DNA from: Palsa-504 sp963769715
GTDB lineage: Bacteria > Actinomycetota > Actinomycetes > Streptosporangiales > Streptosporangiaceae
Assembly (NCBI GenBank): GCA_963769715.1
Contig: CAVYNE010000002.1
Coordinates: 1 to 64,000 of the forward strand
Direction of reading: 5' to 3'
DNA: 64,000 nucleotides
The position numbers were made by a program, and so were the translations under genes. The stretch's first letter is position 1, and each line of letters begins with the position of its first letter. The notes beneath the pieces were generated by a model. The model was not told the origin of the DNA and did not search any database. It saw only the letters and a list, made by a program, of their open reading frames with translations. Of this stretch, positions 17,455 to 26,315 are shown one piece after another.

Positions 17455-18684
17455 TCACACGCTGGAGAGGGTTCTGCGATCCAGCACCGGAACCTGAGTC
17501 AGGCCCAAGGCGCCGCCGGCCATGCTGCCGCCCCATGGCTGCACACGGCGGAGCACGTAACTGGTGCGGTAGTCCGCCACCGCCTTGATGCGGTCTGGGC
17601 GGCTGGTGACCAGGGGCAGCGCCCTGGCCGTGATGTCGAAGAGCATGGTGGCCGCCGATGCGAGCTGATCATCAGCCAGCCCGGTGCGGGCGGCCGCAGG
17701 CCACCAGGACCGCGTGTCAGGCAGCCGCGCTAGCAATTCGCCGGCCAGCTCCTCCTGGGCCGCTGCCGCCACGGTGAGTACAGCGATCTCTGCGATGTGC
17801 GGCGGCAGCGCGTCGATCACCCTGATCTCCAGCCAGCCCCGCGGCCGGACCGGCGGGAACAGGGTGGTCATGTGATACCGGAGGTCATCTGCAGTCGGCC
17901 AGCCCGCCGGATGGCCCTCACGCAACCAGCGCGCAAACGGCATTCCCGGAGCCACGGGGACGGCGCCGTCACCCGTCCTGATCATCATCACGTCAGCGGC
18001 CAGCACATAGTCCGCCCATGCCCCCGCGGGCGGGTCGGCCAGGCCGGGCGCGCACGTCCGAGCCGGGTCCAGCGCCTGCCAGATCCCCTGGCGGAGGCTG
18101 GCCCAGCTCCGCCGGGCGCAGTCCAGACCGGGCGAGTTAGCGAACGTGGCCAGCAGCACAGGCGCAATGACGTGCATGACCTTCCAGCGGAGGAACGAAC
18201 CAGCCGGGCCGAGGCTCAGGTTGACCTGCAGCCCCGCGGAATTGCACATCATCCAGCGCCCAGCACCGCCCCAGACGTCGAAGAATGCTTCCATGGCCTG
18301 GTAGCGCGGCTGGGCCAGGATCCGCCGCGGCGGCCGGGCCGTGTCCAGGGCCCAGTCGACCGCGCGCAGGCCCTGGCTGCTCAGGCGGGCATCAAGCTCG
18401 GCCGCGTCGGTCGCCAGCCCGTCGAGCACCGCGTCTAGGTCTGGTCCCGGCGCGGTAGAGATCTCGACCTGACCGCCCGGCTCCAGCGTCACCCTGCTCC
18501 CGCTGGGCAGGAGCCCCACGAGCGAGCGGAGCTCGACGTACGGCACCCGTTCCGCCGGGTCGCTGACTCGGTAGACGATTCGTTCGGCCTCCAGCCCCCA
18601 CCGCCGGGTCCCGGCCGGCGCAAATGCCTCAGCCGCGACGCCGCGGGCGGTATCCACGTCGAATTCTGGCTGGCAGGCCGGCAT
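17455..18684 (-). CDS. gshA: Glutamate-cysteine ligase (GshA/EgtA family)
   Basis: This 409-residue member of the GCS2/EgtA family has an N-terminal glutamate/ATP region (RWGLEAERIVYRV), a core motif GRWMMCNSAGLQVNLSLG, and a C-terminal stretch ending WLEIRVIDALPP. The family joins L-glutamate to L-cysteine; in actinomycetes the common member is EgtA for ergothioneine. Here the gene is divergent from isoG and a glutathione synthetase gene closes the same cluster, so supply of gamma-glutamylcysteine for glutathione is the better reading. A strong AAAGGAGA site precedes the ATG at 18684. Alternatively it could be a true EgtA; the absence of egtBCD nearby argues against that. Confidence 0.8.
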   Translation of the reverse strand: MPACQPEFDVDTARGVAAEAFAPAGTRRWGLEAERIVYRVSDPAERVPYVELRSLVGLLPSGSRVTLEPGGQVEISTAPGPDLDAVLDGLATDAAELDARLSSQGLRAVDWALDTARPPRRILAQPRYQAMEAFFDVWGGAGRWMMCNSAGLQVNLSLGPAGSFLRWKVMHVIAPVLLATFANSPGLDCARRSWASLRQGIWQALDPARTCAPGLADPPAGAWADYVLAADVMMIRTGDGAVPVAPGMPFARWLREGHPAGWPTADDLRYHMTTLFPPVRPRGWLEIRVIDALPPHIAEIAVLTVAAAAQEELAGELLARLPDTRSWWPAAARTGLADDQLASAATMLFDITARALPLVTSRPDRIKAVADYRTSYVLRRVQPWGGSMAGGALGLTQVPVLDRRTLSSV

Positions 18685-18716
18685 CGGGTCTCCTTTCCGT
18701 GCTCGTCGTGAACAGT

Positions 18717-18744
18717 AACAAGTAGAAACCTCAGGAACAAGTAG
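18717..18744. promoter_or_regulatory. Direct repeats AACAAGTAG in the gshA-isoG divergent promoter
   Basis: AACAAGTAG occurs at 18,717-18,725 and 18,736-18,744, 19 bp apart (about two helical turns) and just upstream of the isoG -35 box. This is a plausible activator site; the protein is unknown. Confidence 0.4.
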
Positions 18745-18782
18745 TTGACATCTAAGATTCTTAGTCCGATGATTCTTTCATC
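18745..18782 (+). promoter_or_regulatory. isoG promoter with embedded inverted repeats
   Basis: TTGACA (18,745-18,750) is a consensus -35 box, with GATGAT (18,768-18,773) as a weak -10 after a 17-bp spacer. The spacer holds CTAAGA-T-TCTTAG (18,752-18,764), a perfect inverted repeat. A second one, GATGA-N5-TCATC, covers 18,768-18,782. A repressor bound here would block polymerase, fitting MarR control. Confidence 0.55.
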
Positions 18783-18818
18783 AGTCAACCGGGAAAGCAC
18801 TGGCGAGGGAGTCTGGTC

Positions 18819-20036
18819 ATGAGCGGTCCACTATGCGATATCCGGATCATTGACCTGTCCTCGATGATGTCCGGCCCGTGGGCCACCGACATCCTGGGCG
18901 ACCAGGGCGCTGACGTAATCAAGGTCGAGGTGCCCGGCAAGGGTGACCATGTGCGGTCGCTGCCCAACCGCTCCGGCGGCATGTCGGCGATGTTCGTCAA
19001 CGTCAACCGGTCCAAGCGGTCGATGACGCTGGACCTGAAGTCGGCCGAGGGCGTGGACGTGCTCAAGCGCCTCGTCAGCACGGCTGACGTGGTGGTGCAG
19101 AACTTCAGGCCCGGTGTGGTGGAGCGCCTCGGCGTCGGCTACGACGCCCTGGCCGCGGTGAACCCGCGCCTGGTTTACCTGTCGCTGAGCGGCTTCGGCG
19201 AGCGGGGTCCGCAGGCCAGCCAGCGGGTGTACGACCCGCTGATTCAGGCCCTGACCGGGCTGACCACTGTCCAGGCCGGCTCAGACTCGCAGCGCCCTCG
19301 GCTGATCCGCACCATCCTGCCGGACAAGCTCAGCGCCGTAGTGGCGTCGCAGGCGATCACCGCGGCCCTGCTGGCACGCGAGCGGACCGGCCAGGGCCAG
19401 CACGTCCGGCTGTCCATGCTCGACAGCGTGCTGGCGTTTCTGTGGGCCTCGGACATGGGCGCCTACACCTTCGCTGACCAGCCGGTGCCGGTTGAGAAGG
19501 GCGGCAGCTTCATCGACCTGATCTACGAGACGGCCGACGGCTACATGACCGTCGCGACCAACAGCAACGCCGAGTGGCAGAGCCTGTGCCGGGCCGTCGG
19601 TCACCCGGAGTGGATCGAGGACGAACGGTTCGCAACGCCAATCGGGCGCGACCAGCATGTGAACGAGCGGCTGGAGCTGGTTCAGTCCGCGCTGATCAGC
19701 AAGCCGACGGCGAAGTGGCTGGAGGTGATGGAGGGCTTCGATGTGCCGGCGGCACCGACGCTGAAGCGGTCGGAGGTCATCCAGCACCCGCAGGTGCTGG
19801 CGTCCGAGATCATCATCGAGACCAGCCACCCCGCCGCGGGCCGCCTGCGGCAGGCCCGGGTACCAGCGCGTTTCACCGGTACCGTGCCGGACCTGCCCCG
19901 CGGCGCGCCGCGGCTCGGCGAGCACAACGAGGAGATCCTCGCCGAGATCGGCTACGACTCCGCGGAAATCGCCGACCTCGCCGAGCGCAAGGTCATCGGG
20001 ACCGAGCAGCGAGCCGTCATCGGCGTGCCGGGTTAA
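18819..20036 (+). CDS. isoG: IsoG, CaiB/BaiF-type CoA transferase or racemase of isoprene degradation
   Basis: This 405-residue family III CoA-transferase has motifs IRIIDLSSMMSGPWATDILGDQGADVIKVE and LSGFGERGPQASQRVYDPLIQALTGL, the Asp of VYDP being the expected acyl-carrier residue. In the Rhodococcus AD45 pathway IsoG is the alpha-methylacyl-CoA racemase/CoA-transferase-like protein proposed to act on the glutathionylated 2-methyl-3-butenoate intermediate. It starts the long iso operon, with isoH 10 bases downstream. The single-gene match would only say CoA transferase; the iso assignment rests on the neighbours. Confidence 0.88.
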   Translation: MSGPLCDIRIIDLSSMMSGPWATDILGDQGADVIKVEVPGKGDHVRSLPNRSGGMSAMFVNVNRSKRSMTLDLKSAEGVDVLKRLVSTADVVVQNFRPGVVERLGVGYDALAAVNPRLVYLSLSGFGERGPQASQRVYDPLIQALTGLTTVQAGSDSQRPRLIRTILPDKLSAVVASQAITAALLARERTGQGQHVRLSMLDSVLAFLWASDMGAYTFADQPVPVEKGGSFIDLIYETADGYMTVATNSNAEWQSLCRAVGHPEWIEDERFATPIGRDQHVNERLELVQSALISKPTAKWLEVMEGFDVPAAPTLKRSEVIQHPQVLASEIIIETSHPAAGRLRQARVPARFTGTVPDLPRGAPRLGEHNEEILAEIGYDSAEIADLAERKVIGTEQRAVIGVPG

Positions 20037-20046
20037 GGCGGGGGAT

Positions 20047-20727
20047 ATGGTCACCGTCCTGGTCGTCGGCGCCGATCGCGGCATCGCTTACTGCATCGCC
20101 ACCCGGCTGCATAAGCGCGGAGATGAGGTGATCGCGGCCTGCCTCGGCGACGGTGAAGATCTCACCCGGCAGGGCATCCGGGTCGAGCCGGAGGTCGACG
20201 TTACGTCCGACATCGCGGTGCGGCGGCTGGCCGGTCGGCTGAGCGCGTCCTCCGCTCGGCTGGACTGGCTGCTGCACGTGGCCGGGGTTCTCGGCCTCGA
20301 CGAACTGGGCGCCATCGACTTCAACGACGTCCGCAGGCAGTTTGAGATCAATGCGATCGGGCCGCTGCGCACCGTCGAGGCCCTGCGTGACCTGCTCACC
20401 GACGACGCCAAGGTAGGGATTGTCACGAGCCGGGTCGGCTCGCTCGGCGACAACGGCTCCGGCGGCATGTACGCCTACCGGATGTCCAAGGCCGCCGCCA
20501 ATATGGCCGCCCTCAACCTGCACCACGACCTGTCGCCGCGCGGCGTCAGCGTCCTGGCGCTGCACCCCGGCATGGTGGCCACCGACCTGACCAAGGACTT
20601 TCCCGGCCACCACGCCTACATCCAGCCCGAGGAAGCGGCCGCGGGCCTGATCCGCAACATGGATGAGCTCACCGTCAAGACCTCGGGACGGTTCCAGCAT
20701 TCCAATGGCGAGTACCTGCCGTGGTAG
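20047..20727 (+). CDS. isoH: IsoH, 1-hydroxy-2-glutathionyl-2-methyl-3-butene dehydrogenase (SDR)
   Basis: This 226-residue classical short-chain dehydrogenase has VLVVGADRGIAYCIA (Gly-rich NAD site), LLHVAGVLG (NNAG-equivalent), a catalytic Ser in VTSRVGSLGDN and the YAYRMSK catalytic Tyr-Lys pair. In characterised isoprene degraders IsoH is an NAD-dependent enzyme of this size that oxidises the glutathione conjugate HGMB to the aldehyde and acid. It lies between isoG and the two GST genes as in Rhodococcus AD45. A Gly-rich GGGGG site precedes the ATG. Confidence 0.9.
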   Translation: MVTVLVVGADRGIAYCIATRLHKRGDEVIAACLGDGEDLTRQGIRVEPEVDVTSDIAVRRLAGRLSASSARLDWLLHVAGVLGLDELGAIDFNDVRRQFEINAIGPLRTVEALRDLLTDDAKVGIVTSRVGSLGDNGSGGMYAYRMSKAAANMAALNLHHDLSPRGVSVLALHPGMVATDLTKDFPGHHAYIQPEEAAAGLIRNMDELTVKTSGRFQHSNGEYLPW

Positions 20728-20822
20728 CACCGGCGCCCCGCGCAACGTCAGCATCCAGCACAACCCGCGCCGGAAACACCCCGCGGGCCTGACCTTCCTC
20801 AGCGAGGAGAAGGGAAGCCGTC

Positions 20823-21536
20823 ATGATCACTGTTTATGGCTATACGCCCGCATGGGGCCTGCCGGACATCAGCCCCTACGTGACCAAGCTCGTCAACTAC
20901 ATGACGTTCGCCGGAATCGATCATCAGTGGCAGCCGCAGAACCTGGCCACCCTGGACGAGGACTCCCCGTTCGGCAAGCTGCCGTACATCAACGATGACG
21001 GCACCAAGGTCGGCGACTCCAACCGGATCGTTATCTACCTGAAAGAGAAGTACGGCGATCCCCTCGACGGGGACCAATCGCCGGTGGAGGCAGCCCAGGC
21101 GCTGGCGTTCAACCGGCTCGTCGAGGAGCATCTGTACTGGTCCGGGGTCATCCAGCCACGCTGGCGTTACGAGGACCAGTTCGAGATCTACATCCCCTAC
21201 ATCGTGCAGGGCGCTGACGTAGGACCGGAACTGCGGGCCGCACTGATGGCCTTCCGCGACCGCATCCTGGCTGAGTTCAACGGCCAGGGCATGGGTCGTC
21301 GGCCGGACGACGAGGTGCTGAAGTTCCTCAAGGACGACATCGACGCCCTGTCGGTATTCCTCGGTGACAAGCCCTACTTCATGGGCGACAAGCTGCGGTC
21401 CGTCGACGCCTCGGTCTACTCGACGGTCCGGCACATCACCGACTCACCGTGGGACTGGCCAGGTCGTGACTACGCGCGGAGCAAGGCGAACCTGGCCGCC
21501 TACGCCGACCGTATCCGCGACGAATTCAAGATCTGA
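20823..21536 (+). CDS. isoI: IsoI, glutathione S-transferase acting on isoprene monoxide
   Basis: This 237-residue GST has an N-terminal thioredoxin-like domain of the Fax/metaxin type (YGYTPAWGLPDISPYVTKL, then FGKLPYINDDGTKVGDSN) and a helical C-terminal domain with the folding motif KLRSVDASVYSTVRH. Length and opening sequence fit IsoI, which conjugates glutathione to 1,2-epoxy-2-methyl-3-butene. AGGAGAAGGG lies just upstream of the ATG. A 95-base gap separates it from isoH; the next GST follows after 30 bases. Confidence 0.9.
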   Translation: MITVYGYTPAWGLPDISPYVTKLVNYMTFAGIDHQWQPQNLATLDEDSPFGKLPYINDDGTKVGDSNRIVIYLKEKYGDPLDGDQSPVEAAQALAFNRLVEEHLYWSGVIQPRWRYEDQFEIYIPYIVQGADVGPELRAALMAFRDRILAEFNGQGMGRRPDDEVLKFLKDDIDALSVFLGDKPYFMGDKLRSVDASVYSTVRHITDSPWDWPGRDYARSKANLAAYADRIRDEFKI

Positions 21537-21566
21537 CTCAGACCACCCCAGGCCAGGGAGACCGCC

Positions 21567-22325
21567 ATGATCGATCTCTTTTACTACACGAGCCCGAACG
21601 CCCGTAAGGTCCTCATCGCGCTGGAAGAACTCGGCCTGCCGTACCGTATCTGCTGGACCGACATCACCGCCGGGGATCAATTCACCGAGGAATACCAGCA
21701 GATAAATCCGAACGGGAAGATCCCGGCGATCATTGATCACGACGGGCCCGGCGGGCGGGCCCTGACCGTATTCGAGTCCGCGGCGATCCTGCTCTATCTG
21801 GCCGACAAGACCGGTAGCCTCATGCCGGCCGACCCGGCCAGGCGCTGGGAGGCCACCTGCTGGCTGGTCTGGCAGGTGGCCTCGCACGGCCCGATGGTGG
21901 GCCAGGCCGCCCATTTCCTCAGCCACGCGCCCAAGCAGGGCGTTCACGACGAATACGCGACCAACCGGTACCGCCGCGAGGCCACCCGGATCTACCGGGT
22001 GCTCGAGCGCAAGCTCAGCCAGGAGAACTACCTGGCCGGGGAATTCTCCATGGCTGACATCGCCTGCTTCCCCTGGGTGCGGGTCGCCGCCGGGCACGGG
22101 ATCGACCTGGCCGATTTCCCGGCGGTCTCCCGCTGGGTGGAGCGCATCTCGGCCCGGCCGTCGGCGAAGGTCCGCATCAGCGACCCCCGTGAGGCCACGG
22201 CCGCCAGGAGCGAGTACACGCCGGAGCAGTTCGCGACCCTTTTCCGCAGCGATCCCGGGCTGACCAGCGATGCAGGCAGTGCGGACGCCTGCCCGATCCC
22301 CGCACCGAAAGAGGGACCAAGATGA
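21567..22325 (+). CDS. isoJ: IsoJ, second glutathione S-transferase of the iso cluster
   Basis: This 252-residue GST of the YghU/YfcG (Nu-like) type has YYTSPNARKVLIALEELGLPY (active-site loop), NPNGKIPAIIDHDG (cis-Pro), VFESAAILLYLADKTG (gamma-glutamyl binding ES pair), and MADIACFPWVR (N-capping box). In Rhodococcus, IsoJ handles standard GST substrates and its pathway step is unclear; glutathione removal at the end of the route is one proposal. It ends with an ATGA overlap onto aldH1, showing co-transcription. Confidence 0.9.
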   Translation: MIDLFYYTSPNARKVLIALEELGLPYRICWTDITAGDQFTEEYQQINPNGKIPAIIDHDGPGGRALTVFESAAILLYLADKTGSLMPADPARRWEATCWLVWQVASHGPMVGQAAHFLSHAPKQGVHDEYATNRYRREATRIYRVLERKLSQENYLAGEFSMADIACFPWVRVAAGHGIDLADFPAVSRWVERISARPSAKVRISDPREATAARSEYTPEQFATLFRSDPGLTSDAGSADACPIPAPKEGPR

Positions 22326-23767
22326 CCACCAGCGCAACGTCCGTCGCAGGCAGCGCGCGAGCACCGCAGCTGACAATCGCCGGCGCGGCGCGATCCAGCG
22401 GCTCGTCGCTGCCGGTGATCAACCCGGCGACCGGGGCGGCCTTTGTCGAGGTCCCGGTCGCCTCCGCGGGCCAGCTCGACGACGCCGTGGCCGCAGCGGC
22501 TCTGGCCGGCACCGCGTGGCGGCGCACCCCACTCGCCGAGCGCCAAGAGCAGGTGCGCCGGCTCGCGGCCGTGGTAAGAGACAACCTCGGCGAACTGGCC
22601 AGGCTGCTCACCCTGGAACAGGGGAAGCCGCTGGCCCGGGCCACCGGTGAGATCCAGTCCGGCCTCGCCTATGTCGAGGCGTTCGCCGGGATGGACCTGC
22701 CGGTGGAGGTCATCCGCGATGACGCCAGCGAGCGGATCGAGGCCCGCCGGGTGCCCATCGGCGTCGTCGCGGCGATCACGCCGTGGAACTACCCGCTCAT
22801 GCTCGCCCTGTGGAAGATCGGCCCCGCGCTGGTGGCTGGCAACACCGTCATCGTGAAACCCTCTCCGTACACCCCGGTGGCCACCCTGCGCCTTGGCGAA
22901 CTCGCCCAGGAGGTACTGCCCCCCGGGGTACTGCAGGTGCTGGCGGGAGGCGACAGCCTCGGCCGCATGCTCGCCGAGCACGACGGTGTCGGCAAGATCT
23001 CCTTCACCGGGTCGGTGCGGACCGGCAAGGCCATTATGGCCAGCGCCGCGGGCACACTGAAACGGCTCACCCTGGAACTGGGCGGCAATGACCCGGGGAT
23101 CGTGCTTGACGACGTCGACCCGCAGTCCATCGCCGCCGACCTGTACTGGGGTGCCCTGTCCAACTGCGGCCAGGTCTGCGCCGGCCTGAAACGGATGTAT
23201 GTCCCGGCCGGCCGGGCCGCCGAGTACGCCGAGGCGCTGGCTAAGGTGGCCGGCCAGGTCACCGTGGGCGACGGCCTCGACCCCGGCACTGACATGGGCC
23301 CCGTGCAGAACCGGCCGCAGCTGGACCGGGTGCGCTCCCTGGTGGCGGACGCCGAGGCGCGCGGCGCGGAAGTCTTCTTCCGCGGCGAGGCTCCTGACGG
23401 TCCGGGATACTGGCATCCGGTCACCCTGGTGCGCCACGCCGGGGAGGATACCCCGCTGGTGGCGGAGGAGCAGTTCGGGCCGGTCCTCCCGCTACTCACC
23501 TATGACATCGTCGCAGACGCCGTGTCCAGGGCCAACGCGTCGGCGTTCGCGCTGGGCGCCTCGGTGTGGTCGGCGGACGAGGATCGGGCGACCGCGGTCG
23601 CCCAGACCCTGGAGGCCGGCACTGTGTGGGTGAACCAGCATCCGATGCTCTCCCCCTCCACCCCTTTCGGCGGGCTGAAGCAGTCCGGGATCGGCGTGGA
23701 GAGCTCACCGCACGGCCTGGCCGCCTACACCGACATCTCCGTCCTCCGCGTCAAGCGCGGGCACTGA
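22322..23767 (+). CDS. aldH1: Aldehyde dehydrogenase AldH1 of the iso cluster
   Basis: This 481-residue NAD(P)-dependent aldehyde dehydrogenase retains all catalytic elements: Asn in ITPWNYP (156), general base Glu in LELGGN (252) and nucleophile Cys in NCGQVCAG (286). Its likely substrate is the glutathionyl or methylvinyl aldehyde arising from isoprene oxidation. Placement between isoJ and isoA, with an ATGA overlap with isoJ, ties it to the pathway. This contrasts with the second ALDH-fold gene at 28,483, which has lost all three residues. Confidence 0.92.
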   Translation: MTTSATSVAGSARAPQLTIAGAARSSGSSLPVINPATGAAFVEVPVASAGQLDDAVAAAALAGTAWRRTPLAERQEQVRRLAAVVRDNLGELARLLTLEQGKPLARATGEIQSGLAYVEAFAGMDLPVEVIRDDASERIEARRVPIGVVAAITPWNYPLMLALWKIGPALVAGNTVIVKPSPYTPVATLRLGELAQEVLPPGVLQVLAGGDSLGRMLAEHDGVGKISFTGSVRTGKAIMASAAGTLKRLTLELGGNDPGIVLDDVDPQSIAADLYWGALSNCGQVCAGLKRMYVPAGRAAEYAEALAKVAGQVTVGDGLDPGTDMGPVQNRPQLDRVRSLVADAEARGAEVFFRGEAPDGPGYWHPVTLVRHAGEDTPLVAEEQFGPVLPLLTYDIVADAVSRANASAFALGASVWSADEDRATAVAQTLEAGTVWVNQHPMLSPSTPFGGLKQSGIGVESSPHGLAAYTDISVLRVKRGH

Positions 23768-23801
23768 CTGCAGATGCGCTCGTAACGGAAGGACACCTGA
23801 G

Positions 23802-25304
23802 ATGCTGCTCAACCGCGACGACTGGTACGAAACCTCGCGTGACCTGGACTGGACTTTGTCCTACGTCGACCACGACGCCGCCTTCCCGGCGAGCTGGACC
23901 GGCGCCAGCGGCATCCCCGAGGATGCCTGGCAAGCCTGGGAGGAGCCGTTCCGGGTCTCCTACCGTGATTACGTCCGCATCCAGCGGGAGAAGGAGTCTG
24001 GGGTCAAGGCCGTCAGCAACGCCCTGACCCGAGCCGGGGTCTACGACAAGCTGGACCCCGCACACGTGGCCGCCTCCCAGCTGCACATGGGGACCACCTG
24101 CATGGTCGAGTACATGGCGGTCACCATGCAGAGCCGGTTCTGCCGCTTCGCGCCGTCTCCGAAGTGGCGCAACCTCGGCGTGTTCGGGATGCTGGATGAG
24201 ACCAGGCACACTCAGCTCGACCTGAGGTTCTCCCACGACCTGCTGAAGCAGGACCCGCGTTTCGACTGGGCGCAGAAGGCCTTCCACACCAACGAGTGGG
24301 GGGTGCTCGCGGTTAAGAACTTCTTCGACGACATCATGCTCAGCGCCGACTGCGTCGAGGCGGCCCTGGCCACCAGCCTTACCGTGGAGCACGGCTTTAC
24401 CAACATCCAGTTCGTCGCCCTCGCCGCCGACGCGATGGCGGCCGGGGACATCAACTGGTCGAACCTGCTCTCCTCGATCCAGACCGATGAGGCCCGCCAC
24501 GCGCAGCAGGGATTCCCCACGCTCCAGGTGCTGATGGAGCACGACCCGGAGCGCGCTCAGCGCGCCATGGACGTCGCGTTCTGGCGGTCCACCCGGCTGT
24601 TCCAGACGCTGACGGGCCCGGCGATGGACTATTACACGCCAGTGCGGCAGCGGAAGATGTCGTTCAAGGAGTTCATGCTGGAGTGGATCGTCAACCACCA
24701 CGAGCGGATGCTGGAGGACTACGGGCTGAAGAAGCCCTGGTACTGGGACCAGTTCCTGGTCGCCCTGGAGAACGGGCACCACGCCATGCACATCGGGACC
24801 TGGTTCTGGCGGCCCACGCTCTTCTGGAAGCCCAATGCCGGCGTCTCCAAGGCCGAGCGGAAATGGCTGAACGAGAAGTACCCCGCCTGGGAAGAGAACT
24901 GGGGCGTCCTGTGGGACGAGATCATCGCCAACGTCAACTCCGGCCATCCCGAACTCACGCTGCCCGAGACGCTGCCCGCGCTGTGCAACCTGACCCAGCT
25001 GCCGCTGGGCTCGGCGATGTCACGACACGAGCTGAAGCCTGCCACCAGCATCTACAACGGACGGCTTTACCACTTCGACTCCGAGATCTCCAAGTGGTGC
25101 TTTGACATCGAGCCTGAGCGCTACGCCGGACACATGACCATCGTCGACCGGTTCATCGCCGGGCAGATCCAGCCGATGAACCTGGCGGGCGGCCTGCGGT
25201 GGATGGGCCTGACACCCGACGTCATGGGCGATGACGCTTACGGCTACCGATGGGCCGCGGACTACGCGAACGGGCATGCGCCGGCCCAAGACCCGGCCGC
25301 CTGA
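23802..25304 (+). CDS. isoA: IsoA, isoprene monooxygenase hydroxylase alpha subunit (diiron)
   Basis: This 500-residue catalytic subunit belongs to the toluene/alkene monooxygenase family of soluble diiron enzymes. All six metal ligands can be placed: E103 (MVEYM), E133 and H136 (MLDETRH), E196 (TVEHGFTN), E230 and H233 (QTDEARHAQQG). The gating Thr equivalent to T201 of toluene 4-monooxygenase is T200. Other family motifs present are LTGPAMDYYTP, KPWYWDQF and IVDRFIAGQIQPM. The enzyme should convert isoprene to 1,2-epoxy-2-methyl-3-butene. The surrounding isoG-J and gsh genes are what point to isoprene rather than toluene. GGAAGGA precedes the ATG. Confidence 0.93.
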   Translation: MLLNRDDWYETSRDLDWTLSYVDHDAAFPASWTGASGIPEDAWQAWEEPFRVSYRDYVRIQREKESGVKAVSNALTRAGVYDKLDPAHVAASQLHMGTTCMVEYMAVTMQSRFCRFAPSPKWRNLGVFGMLDETRHTQLDLRFSHDLLKQDPRFDWAQKAFHTNEWGVLAVKNFFDDIMLSADCVEAALATSLTVEHGFTNIQFVALAADAMAAGDINWSNLLSSIQTDEARHAQQGFPTLQVLMEHDPERAQRAMDVAFWRSTRLFQTLTGPAMDYYTPVRQRKMSFKEFMLEWIVNHHERMLEDYGLKKPWYWDQFLVALENGHHAMHIGTWFWRPTLFWKPNAGVSKAERKWLNEKYPAWEENWGVLWDEIIANVNSGHPELTLPETLPALCNLTQLPLGSAMSRHELKPATSIYNGRLYHFDSEISKWCFDIEPERYAGHMTIVDRFIAGQIQPMNLAGGLRWMGLTPDVMGDDAYGYRWAADYANGHAPAQDPAA

Positions 25305-25341
25305 ACAGAAGGCCCCTGACAGAGAGCAGGCAGGAGACACG

Positions 25342-25596
25342 ATGGCACTATTCCCCATCTATGGCAGATTCGTCGGCGACTTCGTTCCGCACCTGGTGCC
25401 GGTGGACACCGACGACACCATGGACGCGGTGGCCGAGAAGGTCGCGGTCCACAGCGTGGGCCGTCGCGTGCCGCGGCCTGCCGCGCCGAACGGGTACGAC
25501 GTCTACCTCGATGACCGCCGGGTCCCGGCCTCGACCACACTCGGTGAGCTCGGCCTGGTCCCGTTGCAGTGGCTGGACGTGCGGTTCCGTGACTGA
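25342..25596 (+). CDS. isoB: IsoB, hydroxylase gamma subunit
   Basis: This 84-residue TmoB/TouB-like ubiquitin-fold subunit begins MALFPIYGRFVGDFVPHLVP, continues with DTDDTMDAVAEKVAVHSVGR and ends in LQWLDVRFRD. It is part of the (alpha-beta-gamma)2 hydroxylase. An AGGAGA site lies just upstream of ATG 25342. Its stop lies inside the start of isoC (8-base overlap). Confidence 0.92.
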   Translation: MALFPIYGRFVGDFVPHLVPVDTDDTMDAVAEKVAVHSVGRRVPRPAAPNGYDVYLDDRRVPASTTLGELGLVPLQWLDVRFRD

Positions 25597-25933
25597 CGCA
25601 GACGGCTTCGCCGAGATCGCGGCCGAAGACGAATTGTGGGATGGCGAGATGGAGTCCTATGACGTCGATGGCGCGGAGATCCTGCTGGTCCGCCTGGATG
25701 GCGAATACCGGGCCTATGACGGGATCTGCCCGCACCAGAGCTCGTCCCTGGTCGAGGGGAGGCTGGAGGGAAGCACGCTGACCTGCAGCGCGCACGAGTG
25801 GGTCTTCGACGCCCGCACCGGCCAGGGAATCAATCCGCAAGCCGCCTGCCTGAAGCGCCGAGAAGTGCGCATTAGCGACGGCTCCGTGCTGGTCAGCCGC
25901 ACCGCCATGGCGGCCTCAAGCGTGGCCCACTAA
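25589..25933 (+). CDS. isoC: IsoC, Rieske-type ferredoxin
   Basis: This 114-residue soluble Rieske protein has 2Fe-2S ligands C47 and H49 (CPH) and C66 and H69 (CSAH). It shuttles electrons from the reductase IsoF to the hydroxylase, as TmoC/TouC do. The GTG start at 25589 (MTDADGFAEI) overlaps the isoB 3' end by 8 bases, consistent with coupling. Confidence 0.93.
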   Translation: MTDADGFAEIAAEDELWDGEMESYDVDGAEILLVRLDGEYRAYDGICPHQSSSLVEGRLEGSTLTCSAHEWVFDARTGQGINPQAACLKRREVRISDGSVLVSRTAMAASSVAH

Positions 25934-25953
25934 GCAGAACGGAAGGTCGTGTC

Positions 25954-26268
25954 ATGGCAGTCCTCGAGATTGATGACATCGAGTCCATCGACCAGAACCT
26001 GGTCGGTCCCGTGGTGCGGGCCGGCTCGCTCGCGGAGGCGATCATCGATGCCATCGCCGACGATAATCCCGGCCGCGACGTCCTCGTGCTCGACCGCGAC
26101 GACTATGTGCGCATCCACACCGCGCAGACCTGCCGGCTGACGCGCGCCAGCCTGGAACGCCACCTGGGCCAGCCCGTCCAGCTGGCCACGCTGGAAATCG
26201 ATATGCCCGCTTTCAAGGGGCGGTTGCGTACTCGCACCGATGAGTACGTCTGGTTCTACGACAAGTGA
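25954..26268 (+). CDS. isoD: IsoD, coupling/effector protein
   Basis: This 104-residue small regulatory component of the MmoB/TmoD family has NLVGPVVRAGSLAEAIIDAI, DRDDYVRIHTAQ and a C-terminal FKGRLRTRTDEYVWFY. It lacks cofactor ligands, as expected. Such proteins bind the hydroxylase and tune oxygen activation and substrate access. GGAAGG precedes the ATG. Confidence 0.92.
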   Translation: MAVLEIDDIESIDQNLVGPVVRAGSLAEAIIDAIADDNPGRDVLVLDRDDYVRIHTAQTCRLTRASLERHLGQPVQLATLEIDMPAFKGRLRTRTDEYVWFYDK

Positions 26269-26315
26269 CACGCCGAGCACGACGAGCAGCACGAAGAGGC
26301 TAAAGGAGAGCGTCG

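Noticed and set aside
17455..18684. Reading the ligase as EgtA of an ergothioneine cluster
   Set aside because: No egtB, egtC, egtD or egtE nearby, and a gshB lies in the same cluster; kept only as a secondary possibility.
22028..23437. 469-codon minus-strand frame opposite isoJ/aldH1
   Set aside because: Antisense to two genes with complete catalytic motifs; no independent evidence.
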